Shown: positions 7,551 to 15,841 of the stretch, one piece after another | Numbering within the stretch: position 1 is the first letter of the stretch | Layout of the letters: each line of letters opens with the position of its first letter | DNA from: Tenacibaculum sp. | GTDB taxonomy: Bacteria > Bacteroidota > Bacteroidia > Flavobacteriales > Flavobacteriaceae | DNA: 32,101 nucleotides | Assembly (NCBI GenBank): GCA_020629275.1 | Contig: JAHDDQ010000034.1 | Coordinates: 1-32,101 of the forward strand | Direction of reading: 5' to 3' | Translations under genes and position numbers: made by a program | Notes under the pieces: model-generated | Told to the model about the DNA's origin: nothing | What the model saw: only the letters and a program-made list of their open reading frames with translations | The model's database searches: none

Positions 7551-8162
7551 ATGAGATGGATCTGTTTTATAGTGATAACAATTATATGTGCTAGCTGTAC
7601 ATATTCATATAAGAAGAAAAAGAGCACAAAGGAATTCGCAAGGACACCATACCAAGCGTTTTTTTCCAAATTAGATGATCTAATATGCACCGATACTATA
7701 TTAGTGCAGTCTCAAACGAATATTTTTGGTTGTGGAACAGGAGCTCATGAGTATTATGAAAACTTAAAACAAAAAGGATTGGATAAGTTTTATGGACAAT
7801 ACGGAAATGTATTATCAGACACTAATCTTTTACATGAATTTGAGGAAGTACATAACACAAAAATATTGTGGGTTTTTAGAGGTTATGAAGGAGAATTGTT
7901 AGAATTTAATGATTCATTATTAAAGAAAGATACGTTATTACTGAATCGCTTATTGAAAGAAAAACAATTTGTAAAATTTAATGAAGCTCCCAATAGTATG
8001 GCAACAGCTACAATCACAGTTTCTATAGCAAATCCAAAGGTAAAAGAAACAATAATAAAGACGTATTTAGCAGGATTAAAACATTCAGGATGGTCAGCTA
8101 TATTAGTAAAAAATGAAAAGCTAAATCAGAAAAATTTTGAAAGTGGTTACGCCCCTTTTTAA
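7551..8162 (+). CDS. Putative lipoprotein of unknown function
   Basis: The 203-residue protein begins MRWICFIVITIICASC, a hydrophobic leader ending in cysteine at residue 16; the -3 position is Cys rather than the usual Leu, so lipidation is likely but not certain. The mature part contains FGCGTGAHEYYENLKQKGLD and a conserved-looking VFRGYEGELLEFND. The body is hydrophilic and probably periplasmic. It lies 7 bp after the preceding small exported protein and 7 bp before the next membrane protein, inside a likely four-gene operon. I do not recognise the family. Confidence 0.65.
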   Translation: MRWICFIVITIICASCTYSYKKKKSTKEFARTPYQAFFSKLDDLICTDTILVQSQTNIFGCGTGAHEYYENLKQKGLDKFYGQYGNVLSDTNLLHEFEEVHNTKILWVFRGYEGELLEFNDSLLKKDTLLLNRLLKEKQFVKFNEAPNSMATATITVSIANPKVKETIIKTYLAGLKHSGWSAILVKNEKLNQKNFESGYAPF

Positions 8163-8169
8163 AGCAGTG

Positions 8170-8541
8170 ATGTGGAAATATATAATTTTATGCGAAAAAG
8201 TAATTAAGCATTTTTTACTCAATATCCTTATAGTAATAATTCCTCTAACAGGACTTTATGTGTATGCAGACATTGCCTTTAAAGAAAATAAAAAGAAAGA
8301 ACACCCAACAGATGTCGGTTTAGGAATTGCTATTTTCTTATTTTTCATTTTAATAAGCCTTTTCATCTTTTTTGTGGTTGATACTATTAAACAATACAGA
8401 AGCAAAGAATATAAGTTAATGGTGATAAGTATATTGTTTATATCTCTTTTCACTTTACCCATATTAAATATTCATTGTTTAATGGGAGGAAATATCTTTT
8501 TTTGCGACGCATTAATCGCTTTTATGAAAGGCTATTTTTAA
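8170..8541 (+). CDS. Small membrane protein of unknown function
   Basis: The start at ATG 8170 (MWKYIILCEK) is preferred over the in-frame ATG at 8137, because the latter would overlap the upstream gene by 26 bp and the shorter form follows it after 7 bp. The 123-residue product has three hydrophobic segments (about residues 16-34, 54-74 and 86-104), a lysine-rich loop between the first two, and a short cysteine-containing tail. It ends the accessory operon and is followed by a shared hairpin. No family is recognised. Confidence 0.6.
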   Translation: MWKYIILCEKVIKHFLLNILIVIIPLTGLYVYADIAFKENKKKEHPTDVGLGIAIFLFFILISLFIFFVVDTIKQYRSKEYKLMVISILFISLFTLPILNIHCLMGGNIFFCDALIAFMKGYF

Positions 8542-8548
8542 AAAAGGT

Positions 8549-8594
8549 ACATGTTAAGGAAACGTATAGATAAATCACCATTTCTTTAACATGT
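8549..8594. terminator. Bidirectional hairpin between convergent genes
   Basis: ACATGTTAAGGAAA and TTTCTTTAACATGT pair over 14 positions (13 identical, one G-U) around an 18-nt loop. It lies 7 bp after the accessory operon and 12 bp after the helicase gene on the opposite strand, so it can serve both. The A-run before it and AT-rich flank after it fit a weak bidirectional terminator. Confidence 0.55.
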
Positions 8595-8606
8595 ATTTAT
8601 TGAAAG

Positions 8607-9938
8607 TTAACTTTCTCTTCTAGGACCTCTATTAGGTTTTCTTTTTGAATTAGTTTTTTTTCGATTAGAAGAACCAGAATTGTTATTGCTATCATTAGGT
8701 TTTCTTTTCGCTCTAAAATTTCTTTTTTGAGACTCTCCTTGTTGCGATGCAACAGTTTTTCTTGGTTTCTTTGTTGATGTATTATTTTGTTGTGGTTGTT
8801 CAGTTGGTGTAAGATCAAAACCTTCCAGTTCAACGATTTCTAGTTTCTGCTTCAGTAGTTTTTCGATGTTTCTAACATACTCTGCTTCTTCACCACTTAC
8901 TAATGAAATAGCCTCACCACTTGCACCAGCTCTACCTGTTCTACCAATTCTATGTACATAATCTTCTGGTATATTTGGTAATTCATAGTTGATAACGTGA
9001 GGTAAAAGAGGAATATCTAAACCACGAGCAGCAATGTCGGTAGCAACCAAAACACGAATAGTGTTTTCTTTGAATCCTTTTAATGCTTTTGTCCTTGCTC
9101 CTTGGCTTTTATTACCATGAATAGCAGCGGCAGAGATATCTTTTTTATTTAGTTTATCGGCAAGCCTGTTAGCACCATGTTTAGTTCTTGTAAAAATAAG
9201 TACTTGACTCCAGTTTCCGTCGGAAATAAGTTGTGTAACCATAGCTGTTTTTCTACTTTTTGGTACACGATATATTTTTTGTGTAACCATTTCAGCTGTA
9301 GTATTTTCAGGAGCGGCTTCAACGAGAACAGGATTGTTTAAAATACCTTGTGCTAGTTTTTTTATTTCTTTGGAGAATGTTGCAGAAAACAGTAAATTTT
9401 GTCGTTTCGAAGGTAAAAACTCAATTACTTTATTAATATCACGAACAAAACCCATGTCTAACATACGGTCTGCTTCGTCCAAAATAAAAAGATCAACTCT
9501 TTTAAGCGATAAGGCTTTTTGTTGATGTAAATCAAGTAATCTACCTGGTGTGGCTACTAATACATCTACACCACTTCTTAACGTTGCAATTTGTGATTTA
9601 GGTTTTACACCTCCAAATATCACAGTAGACTTAATGTTAAGGTGCTTACTGTATTCTCTTACGTTGTCGTAAATTTGTGCAGCTAACTCTCTAGTAGGAG
9701 TTAGTATTAATGCTCTAATAGGTCTGTATTTCGGATTTTTAGTATCGCTAATAATCTGTAAAATAGGTAATGTAAAACCAGCGGTTTTACCAGTTCCTGT
9801 TTGAGCAGAAGCCAATACATCCTTGCCTTCTAATATTACGGGTATTGCTTTTTCTTGTATTGGTGATGGATTTGTATATCCTTTCTCTTCAATTGCTTTT
9901 AAAAGCTCTTTTTTTAATCCTAGTGATTCAAATGTCAT
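8607..9938 (-). CDS. rhlE: DEAD-box RNA helicase, RhlE type
   Basis: The 443-residue ATP-dependent RNA helicase has an intact core: Q motif (GYTNPSPIQ, about 20-28), Walker A AQTGTGKT (45-52), PTRELAAQ (81-88), DEAD (154-157), SAT (185-187), and [10 protein letters not shown] (329-338). The core ends near residue 370 and is followed by a low-complexity basic tail of about 70 residues rich in Lys, Arg, Asn and Ser, as in RhlE-like helicases of Bacteroidetes, which probably binds RNA. Likely roles are ribosome assembly and RNA turnover, often important in the cold. A TAnnTTTG box lies about 47 bp upstream of the start; the gene is probably monocistronic. Confidence 0.92.
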   Translation of the reverse strand: MTFESLGLKKELLKAIEEKGYTNPSPIQEKAIPVILEGKDVLASAQTGTGKTAGFTLPILQIISDTKNPKYRPIRALILTPTRELAAQIYDNVREYSKHLNIKSTVIFGGVKPKSQIATLRSGVDVLVATPGRLLDLHQQKALSLKRVDLFILDEADRMLDMGFVRDINKVIEFLPSKRQNLLFSATFSKEIKKLAQGILNNPVLVEAAPENTTAEMVTQKIYRVPKSRKTAMVTQLISDGNWSQVLIFTRTKHGANRLADKLNKKDISAAAIHGNKSQGARTKALKGFKENTIRVLVATDIAARGLDIPLLPHVINYELPNIPEDYVHRIGRTGRAGASGEAISLVSGEEAEYVRNIEKLLKQKLEIVELEGFDLTPTEQPQQNNTSTKKPRKTVASQQGESQKRNFRAKRKPNDSNNNSGSSNRKKTNSKRKPNRGPRRES

Positions 9939-9984
9939 AAATATATATACAGAAATAAAGTATAGTATTATTTCTATTGGTCTA

Positions 9985-9992
9985 CAAAGGTA
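9985..9992 (-). promoter_or_regulatory. Candidate -7 box of the helicase gene
   Basis: TACCTTTG on the minus strand matches TAnnTTTG and would give a leader of about 40 nt. DEAD-box genes often have long leaders. A matching -33 TTG is not clear. Confidence 0.4.
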
Positions 9993-10117
9993 CGTTTATT
10001 GATTTTCCTAACGAGAAAAGCACTCAATAATTATTTTAAATCACTTTTATTGTTCTTGTAAAAAAGCTAAATAAATCTTTACATCAAATTTCTAAAGACT
10101 TTTTCGATAAATTTATT

Positions 10118-11080
10118 TTATGACCCAATATGAAAGAGGGGATCCCCTAAATTTACAATTGGAAAATTATTTTTAGCAATAATATAACCATCTTTTGGTG
10201 CTTTTACTAGAAATTTAGTTTCTCCATAAGTGTCTGCAATAAAACCTAATACTTGTCCTTTTTTTACTTCGTCTCCATTATTAACTTTTGCGTTAAAAAG
10301 GCCAGCTACTTTGGAGCGTATCCAACTTCTTTTCGTTATTTCAATGGCGCTATTTTCAATTGGAACTTTAATATTAGCACTTATCATTTTAAAGTATTTG
10401 AGAATCCGAAGTGTACCGTTTATACCTTCTTGTATAGCAAACTCCTCTAAACGTAAAGACTCTCCACCTTCATAAACAATAACAGGGATATCGTACTTAA
10501 AACACTCTTTTCTAAATGATTTAGCAATTAATGTTGAACCAAATTGAAAAGGAGCATTAAATAACCCTGCTAAAGTTTTAGCTTTATCATCTTCAGGTGT
10601 ATAACGTATTTGAGGATAATTGTTTCTTTGAGCTCCACCTGTATGATAGTCGATAGCAAAATCTACATTCTTGGTAATTTCTTTCATTAGATAATAAGCA
10701 AGTCTACTGGCTAATGATCCTTTTTCTGAACCAGGAAAACTTCTGTTCACATCTTTACCATGCATTTCTCGTGATAAATCTAAAAAACCAAAAATATTTA
10801 ATACAGGAACAACAATAACGCAACCACGATGAATCTTATACGACTTATCAATTAGCATTCTTCGAACTAACTCTATACTATTTGTTTCATCACCATGAAG
10901 ACCACCTTGTAATAAGATGGTTGGCCCTAGTTTATCTCCATTAAAAACATATACAGGAATTTCAATAAGAGTACCCGTAGGTAGCCTATCAATAGGAATT
11001 CGGATTAATTTAGATTCGCCTAAACCAATACGTTCACCACGAATAATTACCGTTTCATTCTTGAACTCTTTGTCGAACAT
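10118..11080 (-). CDS. Succinylglutamate desuccinylase/aspartoacylase family protein
   Basis: The 320-residue protein belongs to the M14-like zinc amidohydrolases. Zinc ligands are His62 and Glu65 (GGLHGDE) and His146 (DYHTGG); substrate-binding Asn112-Arg113 occur in KDVNRSFPG, and the catalytic Glu is likely in the VYEGGESLRLEE segment. The C-terminal 80 residues form a beta-rich domain with KKGQVLGFIAD, similar to biotinyl-like folds. Its start overlaps the end of rimK by 34 bp, so the two are translationally coupled. The pairing with a glutamate ligase suggests it removes or trims glutamyl groups or processes an N-acylated amino acid, rather than acting in arginine catabolism; this is an inference from context. 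Confidence 0.85.
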   Translation of the reverse strand: MFDKEFKNETVIIRGERIGLGESKLIRIPIDRLPTGTLIEIPVYVFNGDKLGPTILLQGGLHGDETNSIELVRRMLIDKSYKIHRGCVIVVPVLNIFGFLDLSREMHGKDVNRSFPGSEKGSLASRLAYYLMKEITKNVDFAIDYHTGGAQRNNYPQIRYTPEDDKAKTLAGLFNAPFQFGSTLIAKSFRKECFKYDIPVIVYEGGESLRLEEFAIQEGINGTLRILKYFKMISANIKVPIENSAIEITKRSWIRSKVAGLFNAKVNNGDEVKKGQVLGFIADTYGETKFLVKAPKDGYIIAKNNFPIVNLGDPLFHIGS

Positions 11081-11949
11081 TTTTTTTCAATATATTTAAT
11101 AATACTTTCACCAATATTAACTCTTGTACACGTTTCAATACCCTGTAAACCTGGTGTTGAGTTTACTTCTATCACTAACGAACCTTTTTTAGATCGAATT
11201 AAATCTACACCAGCAATAGGCAAACCAAGATAATTAGCAGCTTTAATTGCGATAGTTTTTTCCGTATCTGTTAAATTTACTTTAAAGCCAGAACCACCTC
11301 TATGAATATTGGATCTAAAATCATCCTCTAAGCCTTTGCGTTTCATCGAAGAAATTACTTTATCACCAGCCACAAGAACACGTATATCTTCACTATTACT
11401 TTCCTTTATAAATTCTTGTAATAAAATGCTTTTATTCATACCATAAAAAGTATCAATAATAGACTTCGCAGATTTCTCACTTTCTGCTAACATAACACCA
11501 ACACCCTGAGTTCCTTCTTGTAATTTTATTACTACAGGCGCACCTCCCAATAATTCAATTTGTTCTTTAATATTCTCTGGGTTTACAGAAAATACAGTAT
11601 CAGGAATAGGAATTTCTTTATGGTTTAAAATTTGTAATGTGCGTATTTTATTTTGTGCTCTTAATATTCCTAAAGATCTTGCAGTACTGTATACGTTATT
11701 CATTTCAAACTCCTTAACAACTGCGGCACCATGCCTTGTTATCGACGCACCTATTCGAGGAATAATAACATCTGGCTCATTAATTATATTCTCTCCTTGA
11801 TATATAATTTGCCTTTTACCACCACTTAATTTTATTGAACATCGGGTATGATTAATGATACGAACATTATGCCCACGTTTAAGCGCTTCATTGTAAATTC
11901 GTTTTGTAGAATAAATGTGCTCACCAACCGATAAAATAAAAATAGTCAT
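11047..11949 (-). CDS. rimK: RimK-type ATP-grasp alpha-L-glutamate ligase
   Basis: The 300-residue enzyme joins L-glutamate to a carboxylate using ATP; RimK itself adds glutamates to the C-terminus of ribosomal protein S6. The ATP-grasp fold is complete: glycine-rich loop EGTQGVGV (145-152), adenine-binding LQEFIKES (177-184), SNIHRGGSG (213-221), and the metal-binding residues Asp249, Glu261 and Asn263 (VDLIR, VIEVNSTPG). The length matches RimK. The next gene, an aspartoacylase-like hydrolase, overlaps by 34 bp. The RimB-like zinc protease seen in some rimK loci is absent. A TAnnTTTG box lies 17 bp upstream. The true acceptor could be S6 or another substrate. Confidence 0.9.
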   Translation of the reverse strand: MTIFILSVGEHIYSTKRIYNEALKRGHNVRIINHTRCSIKLSGGKRQIIYQGENIINEPDVIIPRIGASITRHGAAVVKEFEMNNVYSTARSLGILRAQNKIRTLQILNHKEIPIPDTVFSVNPENIKEQIELLGGAPVVIKLQEGTQGVGVMLAESEKSAKSIIDTFYGMNKSILLQEFIKESNSEDIRVLVAGDKVISSMKRKGLEDDFRSNIHRGGSGFKVNLTDTEKTIAIKAANYLGLPIAGVDLIRSKKGSLVIEVNSTPGLQGIETCTRVNIGESIIKYIEKKCSTKSSRMKR

Positions 11950-11965
11950 ATGGCATCTTTTTTCA

Positions 11966-11973
11966 CAAATCTA
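11966..11973 (-). promoter_or_regulatory. Candidate -7 box of the rimK operon
   Basis: TAGATTTG on the minus strand fits TAnnTTTG and would place the transcription start about 10 nt before the ATG. A -33 TTG is not evident. Confidence 0.35.
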
Positions 11974-12001
11974 ATCAAAATATAAAGTGGAAACTATTTT
12001 T

Positions 12002-12009
12002 TATTTTTG
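12002..12009 (+). promoter_or_regulatory. Candidate -7 box of the VPS10/BNR gene
   Basis: TATTTTTG fits TAnnTTTG and lies 24 bp before the preferred start at 12034. It is divergent from the rimK box only 29 bp away, so the two promoters face away from a very short shared region. Confidence 0.4.
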
Positions 12010-12033
12010 ATGTCATTAGTCAAACCAAATATC

Positions 12034-14868
12034 ATGAAACAAATCTTTAAAATCTTACTTTTTGTAGCACCATCTCTTTTTGCACAACAAGTAGCAACAC
12101 CAGCAAAAAATATTCAAGATGCATTGCGTAAAAAAGAGGCAATGGTAAGTGCTTCATTAGTGAAGAATATTCCTTTTGAGAATATTGGACCAACGATTAT
12201 GAGTGGTAGGGTAGTTGACGTAGCAGTAAACCCTAATAATACGATAGAATTTTATGTAGGATATGCTTCAGGAGGTTTGTGGTATACTAAAAATAATGGA
12301 AATACATTTACGCCAGTAATGGACAGTGCACCTACGCAAAATATAGGTGATATAGCTGTTGATTGGAGTAGTGGTACGATTTGGGTAGGAACAGGAGAAA
12401 ATAACTCATCTCGTTCATCTTATGCTGGAATAGGAATTTTAAAGTCTACTGATAAAGGGAAAACATGGAAGAATGTTGGATTACCTGATTCACACCATAT
12501 AGGTAGAATTTTGATTAATGGTAAAAACTCACAAGAAGTAGTAATAGGTGTTGTAGGGCATTTATATTCTTCTAATACAGAACGAGGAATTTATAAAACT
12601 ACAGATGGAGGTGAAACATGGAACAGAACTTTATTTATAGATGAAAATACAGGAATAATTGACATACAACAAGCGCCAAATAATTTCAACGTACTATACG
12701 CAGCTGCATGGGAGCGCGAACGAAAAGCTTGGAATTTTGACGGTGACGGAAAGAACTCAAGTATTTATAAATCTACAGATGGAGGAACATCATGGAAAAA
12801 GATTTCAGATAACAATGGTTTTCCAAACGGAAATGGAGTAGGTAGAATAGGTTTGGCCGTATATGATGAAAATACAGTTTATGCACTTCATGATAGTCAG
12901 TTTAGAAGAAAAAAGATAGCAGATAAAGAAAAATCTTCGAACGCATTGTCTAAAGATGATTTCAAAACAATGTCAACATCAGATTTTTTGAAGCTAACAG
13001 ATAAAAAACTGAATTCGTATCTTAAAACTAATGGGTTTCAGGAAAAGTATAGAGCTGAAAATGTAAAGCAAATGGTGCGTTCAGGTGCAGTAAAACCTAT
13101 TGATTTAGCTAAGTATTTAGAAAATGCAAATTCGTTATTATTTGATACACCTGTAATAGGAGCAGAGGTTTTTAGAACTGAGAATGGAGGAACATCATGG
13201 AAAAAAATGCATGAAGGTTATTTGGAAGATTTATATTATTCTTACGGATATTATTTTGGTGAAATTCGTGTTGATGAACAAGATAAGAATGGAATTTATG
13301 TATTAGGAGTACCCATTTTAAAATCTAAAGATGGAGGAAAAACATTTACATCAATAAGTAAAGAAAATGTACACGCAGATCATCAAACGTTATGGGTAAA
13401 CCCTAAGCAGCAAGGACATTTGTTAGACGGTAATGATGGAGGTTTAAATATCTCTTATGATGACGGAGAAAGTTGGGTTAAGTTAAATACACCACCAGTT
13501 GGTCAGTTTTATTCCGTTCATGTTGATAATCAAAAACCTTACAATGTATATGGAGGATTACAAGACAATGGGGTTTGGATGGCTAAACATACTGCAAAAA
13601 TTGATAAAGCTTGGTTACAGAGAGGAAAAAATCCATATGAGTCAATTATGGGAGGAGATGGAATGCAGGTTGCAGTTGACAATAGAAATCCTAATGTTGT
13701 GTACACGGGTTATCAGTTTGGAAATTATTTTAGAATCGATAGAACTTCTGGTAAACAGAAATACATTCAACCAAAACATAATTTAGGCGAGAATCCATAC
13801 CGATTCAATTGGCAAACACCAATTCACCTATCAAAACACAATCAAGATATTTTATATTTAGGAGGGAATAAATTACACAGATCTTTAAATCAAGGAAATG
13901 ATTGGGAAACTATTTCTGGGGATTTAACTAAAGGAGGTAAAAAAGGGAATGTTGCTTATGGAACGTTAAGTACAATTAGTGAAAGCCCTTTTCAATTCGG
14001 ATTGCTTTATGCAGGATCAGACGATGGTTTAGTTCACATAACAAAAAATGGAGGAGGAAGCTGGGGGAAAATATCAGATTCCTTTCCTCAAGATTTATGG
14101 GTGAGTAGAGTTATAGCGTCTCAACATAAGAAAGAACGCGTTTACGTTACATTAAATGGTTATCGTTGGGACGATTTTAATACTTATGTATACGTTTCTG
14201 AAGATTATGGACAAACCTGGAAAAGCATCACGAATAATATTCCAATGTCACCAGTTAATGTAATAAAAGAAGATTCTAGTAATGAGAATATTTTATATTT
14301 AGGAACCGATAACGGTTTGTATGTTACGTTAAATAGAGGGAAAGTATGGGAGATTTTCAATAAGAATTTTCCTAATGTAGCTGTTCATGATTTGGTAGTT
14401 CAGCCGGAAGAAAAACATTTAATTGTAGGTACACACGGAAGAAGTTTGTATAAAGCTAATATTTCACCACTTCAAGAGTTTACAAATGAAAAGAATAGAA
14501 AAGCAACTCAAATTTTCAAAATTAAAAATAAAAGAAAAAGCAGTTTTTGGGGAAATTCATGGAGTAAATGGCTAAAGCCTTCAACACCAACAATTACAAT
14601 TCCTTTTTATACGAATACGGCAAAAGAATTAGAAGTAGTTATTTATGCTGAAAATGAAGTACAAGTAAACAACATTAAGGTTAAAGCGTTAAAAGGATTT
14701 AATGAAGTCGATTATGACGTTACTTTTAGTGAGAAAGGATTGAAGAATTTTAAGAATAAAGACAAAGAAACGATACTAAAAACTGCTAAAAACGGAAAGA
14801 CATATTTACCTAAAGGGGTATATACAGTAAAAATATTAGGTGAAGAACAAACATTAGAAATCAAATAA
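12034..14868 (+). CDS. Secreted VPS10/sortilin-type BNR repeat protein
   Basis: The start at ATG 12034 is preferred because it gives a proper signal peptide (MKQIFKILLFVAPSLFAQ); the frame is open for nine codons further upstream. The 944-residue product is a multi-bladed beta-propeller with repeated Asp-box/BNR signatures, for example STDKGKTWKNVG, KTTDGGETWNR, KSTDGGTSWKK and SEDYGQTWKS, arranged as in VPS10/sortilin-like proteins, with an inserted charged helical segment (about 290-370) and a beta-rich C-terminal domain of about 110 residues. Proteins of this type are often labelled glycosyl hydrolases, but no catalytic residues can be assigned. It is likely periplasmic or surface exposed. 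folB follows after 3 bp. Confidence 0.85.
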   Translation: MKQIFKILLFVAPSLFAQQVATPAKNIQDALRKKEAMVSASLVKNIPFENIGPTIMSGRVVDVAVNPNNTIEFYVGYASGGLWYTKNNGNTFTPVMDSAPTQNIGDIAVDWSSGTIWVGTGENNSSRSSYAGIGILKSTDKGKTWKNVGLPDSHHIGRILINGKNSQEVVIGVVGHLYSSNTERGIYKTTDGGETWNRTLFIDENTGIIDIQQAPNNFNVLYAAAWERERKAWNFDGDGKNSSIYKSTDGGTSWKKISDNNGFPNGNGVGRIGLAVYDENTVYALHDSQFRRKKIADKEKSSNALSKDDFKTMSTSDFLKLTDKKLNSYLKTNGFQEKYRAENVKQMVRSGAVKPIDLAKYLENANSLLFDTPVIGAEVFRTENGGTSWKKMHEGYLEDLYYSYGYYFGEIRVDEQDKNGIYVLGVPILKSKDGGKTFTSISKENVHADHQTLWVNPKQQGHLLDGNDGGLNISYDDGESWVKLNTPPVGQFYSVHVDNQKPYNVYGGLQDNGVWMAKHTAKIDKAWLQRGKNPYESIMGGDGMQVAVDNRNPNVVYTGYQFGNYFRIDRTSGKQKYIQPKHNLGENPYRFNWQTPIHLSKHNQDILYLGGNKLHRSLNQGNDWETISGDLTKGGKKGNVAYGTLSTISESPFQFGLLYAGSDDGLVHITKNGGGSWGKISDSFPQDLWVSRVIASQHKKERVYVTLNGYRWDDFNTYVYVSEDYGQTWKSITNNIPMSPVNVIKEDSSNENILYLGTDNGLYVTLNRGKVWEIFNKNFPNVAVHDLVVQPEEKHLIVGTHGRSLYKANISPLQEFTNEKNRKATQIFKIKNKRKSSFWGNSWSKWLKPSTPTITIPFYTNTAKELEVVIYAENEVQVNNIKVKALKGFNEVDYDVTFSEKGLKNFKNKDKETILKTAKNGKTYLPKGVYTVKILGEEQTLEIK

Positions 14869-14871
14869 AAT

Positions 14872-15234
14872 ATGGGTATCATTAAAGTAAATAATATTAA
14901 GGTATTTACAAATCACGGTTGCTTAGACGAAGAAGCAAAAATAGGTGCTGAATATCGTATAGATATTGAAGTGGAAGCAAATTTAGCATTATCATCGGCA
15001 ACTGATGAGTTAAAAGATACAGTAGATTATGTACATTTAAATAAAATAGCACAAGAAGAGATGGCAATACGTTCTAAATTATTAGAGCACGTTGCACAAC
15101 GAATGTTAGATAGGATTTTTAATGAAATAGAACTTGTTGATAGTGCGACAGTTAGTGTTGCGAAATTGAATCCGCCGATAGGCGGAAATGTAGCAGAGGT
15201 GGTAATTGTTTTAAGTGAAGTGCGTAAAAGTTAA
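14872..15234 (+). CDS. folB: Dihydroneopterin aldolase
   Basis: The 120-residue enzyme converts 7,8-dihydroneopterin to 6-hydroxymethyl-7,8-dihydropterin in folate synthesis. The family pattern is complete: NIKVFTNHGCLDEEAKIGAEY with the conserved Gly and Glu near residues 16-21, the DTVDY segment (49-53) that contacts substrate across subunits, LLEHVAQR (70-77), and the catalytic lysine in VAKLNPPIGG (about 96-105). The length is standard. It starts 3 bp after the VPS10/BNR stop, so it is probably co-transcribed despite the unrelated role, and is followed by tRNA-Cys. Confidence 0.93.
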   Translation: MGIIKVNNIKVFTNHGCLDEEAKIGAEYRIDIEVEANLALSSATDELKDTVDYVHLNKIAQEEMAIRSKLLEHVAQRMLDRIFNEIELVDSATVSVAKLNPPIGGNVAEVVIVLSEVRKS

Positions 15235-15242
15235 AAATATAC

Positions 15243-15272
15243 TTGCGTTACTGTAGAAAAAGCTTAAATTTG
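15243..15272 (+). promoter_or_regulatory. Promoter of tRNA-Cys
   Basis: TTG at 15243-15245 and TAAATTTG at 15265-15272 are separated by 19 bp, a textbook Bacteroidetes -33/-7 pair. Transcription would begin about 7 nt before the mature tRNA. It is the clearest promoter in the window. Confidence 0.8.
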
Positions 15273-15285
15273 CATTCGCATTTAA

Positions 15286-15356
15286 GGTGTCGTGGCCGAG
15301 TGGCTAGGCAGTGGTCTGCAACACCATCTACAGCGGTTCGAATCCGCTCGACACCT
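15286..15356 (+). tRNA. tRNA-Cys (GCA)
   Basis: A complete 71-nt cloverleaf without encoded CCA. Acceptor stem GGTGTCG pairs with CGACACC; the D arm is GCC/GGC; the anticodon stem GTGGT/ACCAT holds loop CTGCAAC with anticodon GCA; the T arm AGCGG-TTCGAAT-CCGCT is perfect; the discriminator is T. Its last 15 nt and the following terminator are the left copy of the island repeat, and the gene is kept intact by that copy. Confidence 0.97.
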
Positions 15357-15392
15357 CAAAAACCCTTGTAATCGTAAGACTACAAGGGTTTT
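15342..15392 (+). repeat. Left direct repeat (attL-like) of the island
   Basis: Covers the last 15 nt of tRNA-Cys and the terminator. Its only difference from the right copy is C at 15380 against T at 22360, which breaks one pair (A-C) of the 13-bp terminator stem. The crossover can be anywhere within the first 38 identical bases. Confidence 0.85.
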
Positions 15393-15399
15393 GTTTTTT
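15361..15399 (+). terminator. Terminator of tRNA-Cys
   Basis: AACCCTTGTAATC pairs with GACTACAAGGGTT (12 of 13) around loop GTAA and is followed by TTGTTTTTT. It begins 4 nt after the tRNA. Confidence 0.85.
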
Positions 15400-15462
15400 A
15401 ATTGTTTGTAGTAAGTGTTTTTAATTAATCTTCATACAAAGAAATATCTTATCTACAGGAAA

Positions 15463-15838
15463 TTAACCTTTATGTGATTTCATAAACCGATATCCTACCT
15501 TTCGCTTTTGGAAAAGATACTTATAACTTTTTTTTAATATGTCGTTTTCCAATCTAACTTCTCATAATTATTTTGCAGTTTTTTTAGGTCTAACTCTTTA
15601 GTAGTAAGTCCTTTTTAGTGTAAAACTTCCTTAAGTTCAATTCGTGTTGTTCATACCATTGACGAACTATTTTACTATTTTCTTTTATGTTTTTTGATAT
15701 GACATAATTCGAATATATTAAATTATGTACATTAAAAATTTTCAGAGTAAAATTATGTGTTCCGATATAAATAACGTTTTAACCCGAATTAAGTTCTTTA
15801 ATTACTCTTTTACCAAAGGTTACGTTTTTTTAGATAGA
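15463..15838 (-). pseudogene. Decayed insertion-sequence transposase remnant (tentative)
   Basis: Minus-strand translation of this otherwise empty 440-bp gap gives broken segments in successive frames: VRQWYEQHELNLRKFY, then KELDLKKLQNNYEKLDW, then ENDILKKSYKYLFQK and VGYRFMKSHKG. Their order and content resemble IS3-family OrfA ends, where a W-x-x-QH segment is followed by a leucine-rich coiled coil with the ENDILKKA-type word and then the start of OrfB (Y-x-FI-x-x-H). At least two frameshifts and several stops separate them. No terminal inverted repeats were identified. The call rests on these short resemblances only. Confidence 0.35.
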
Positions 15839-15841
15839 ACT

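Noticed and set aside
8597..8833. 78-codon frame inside the 3' end of the helicase gene
   Set aside because: It is an alternative-frame reading of the basic low-complexity tail of the RhlE-type protein.
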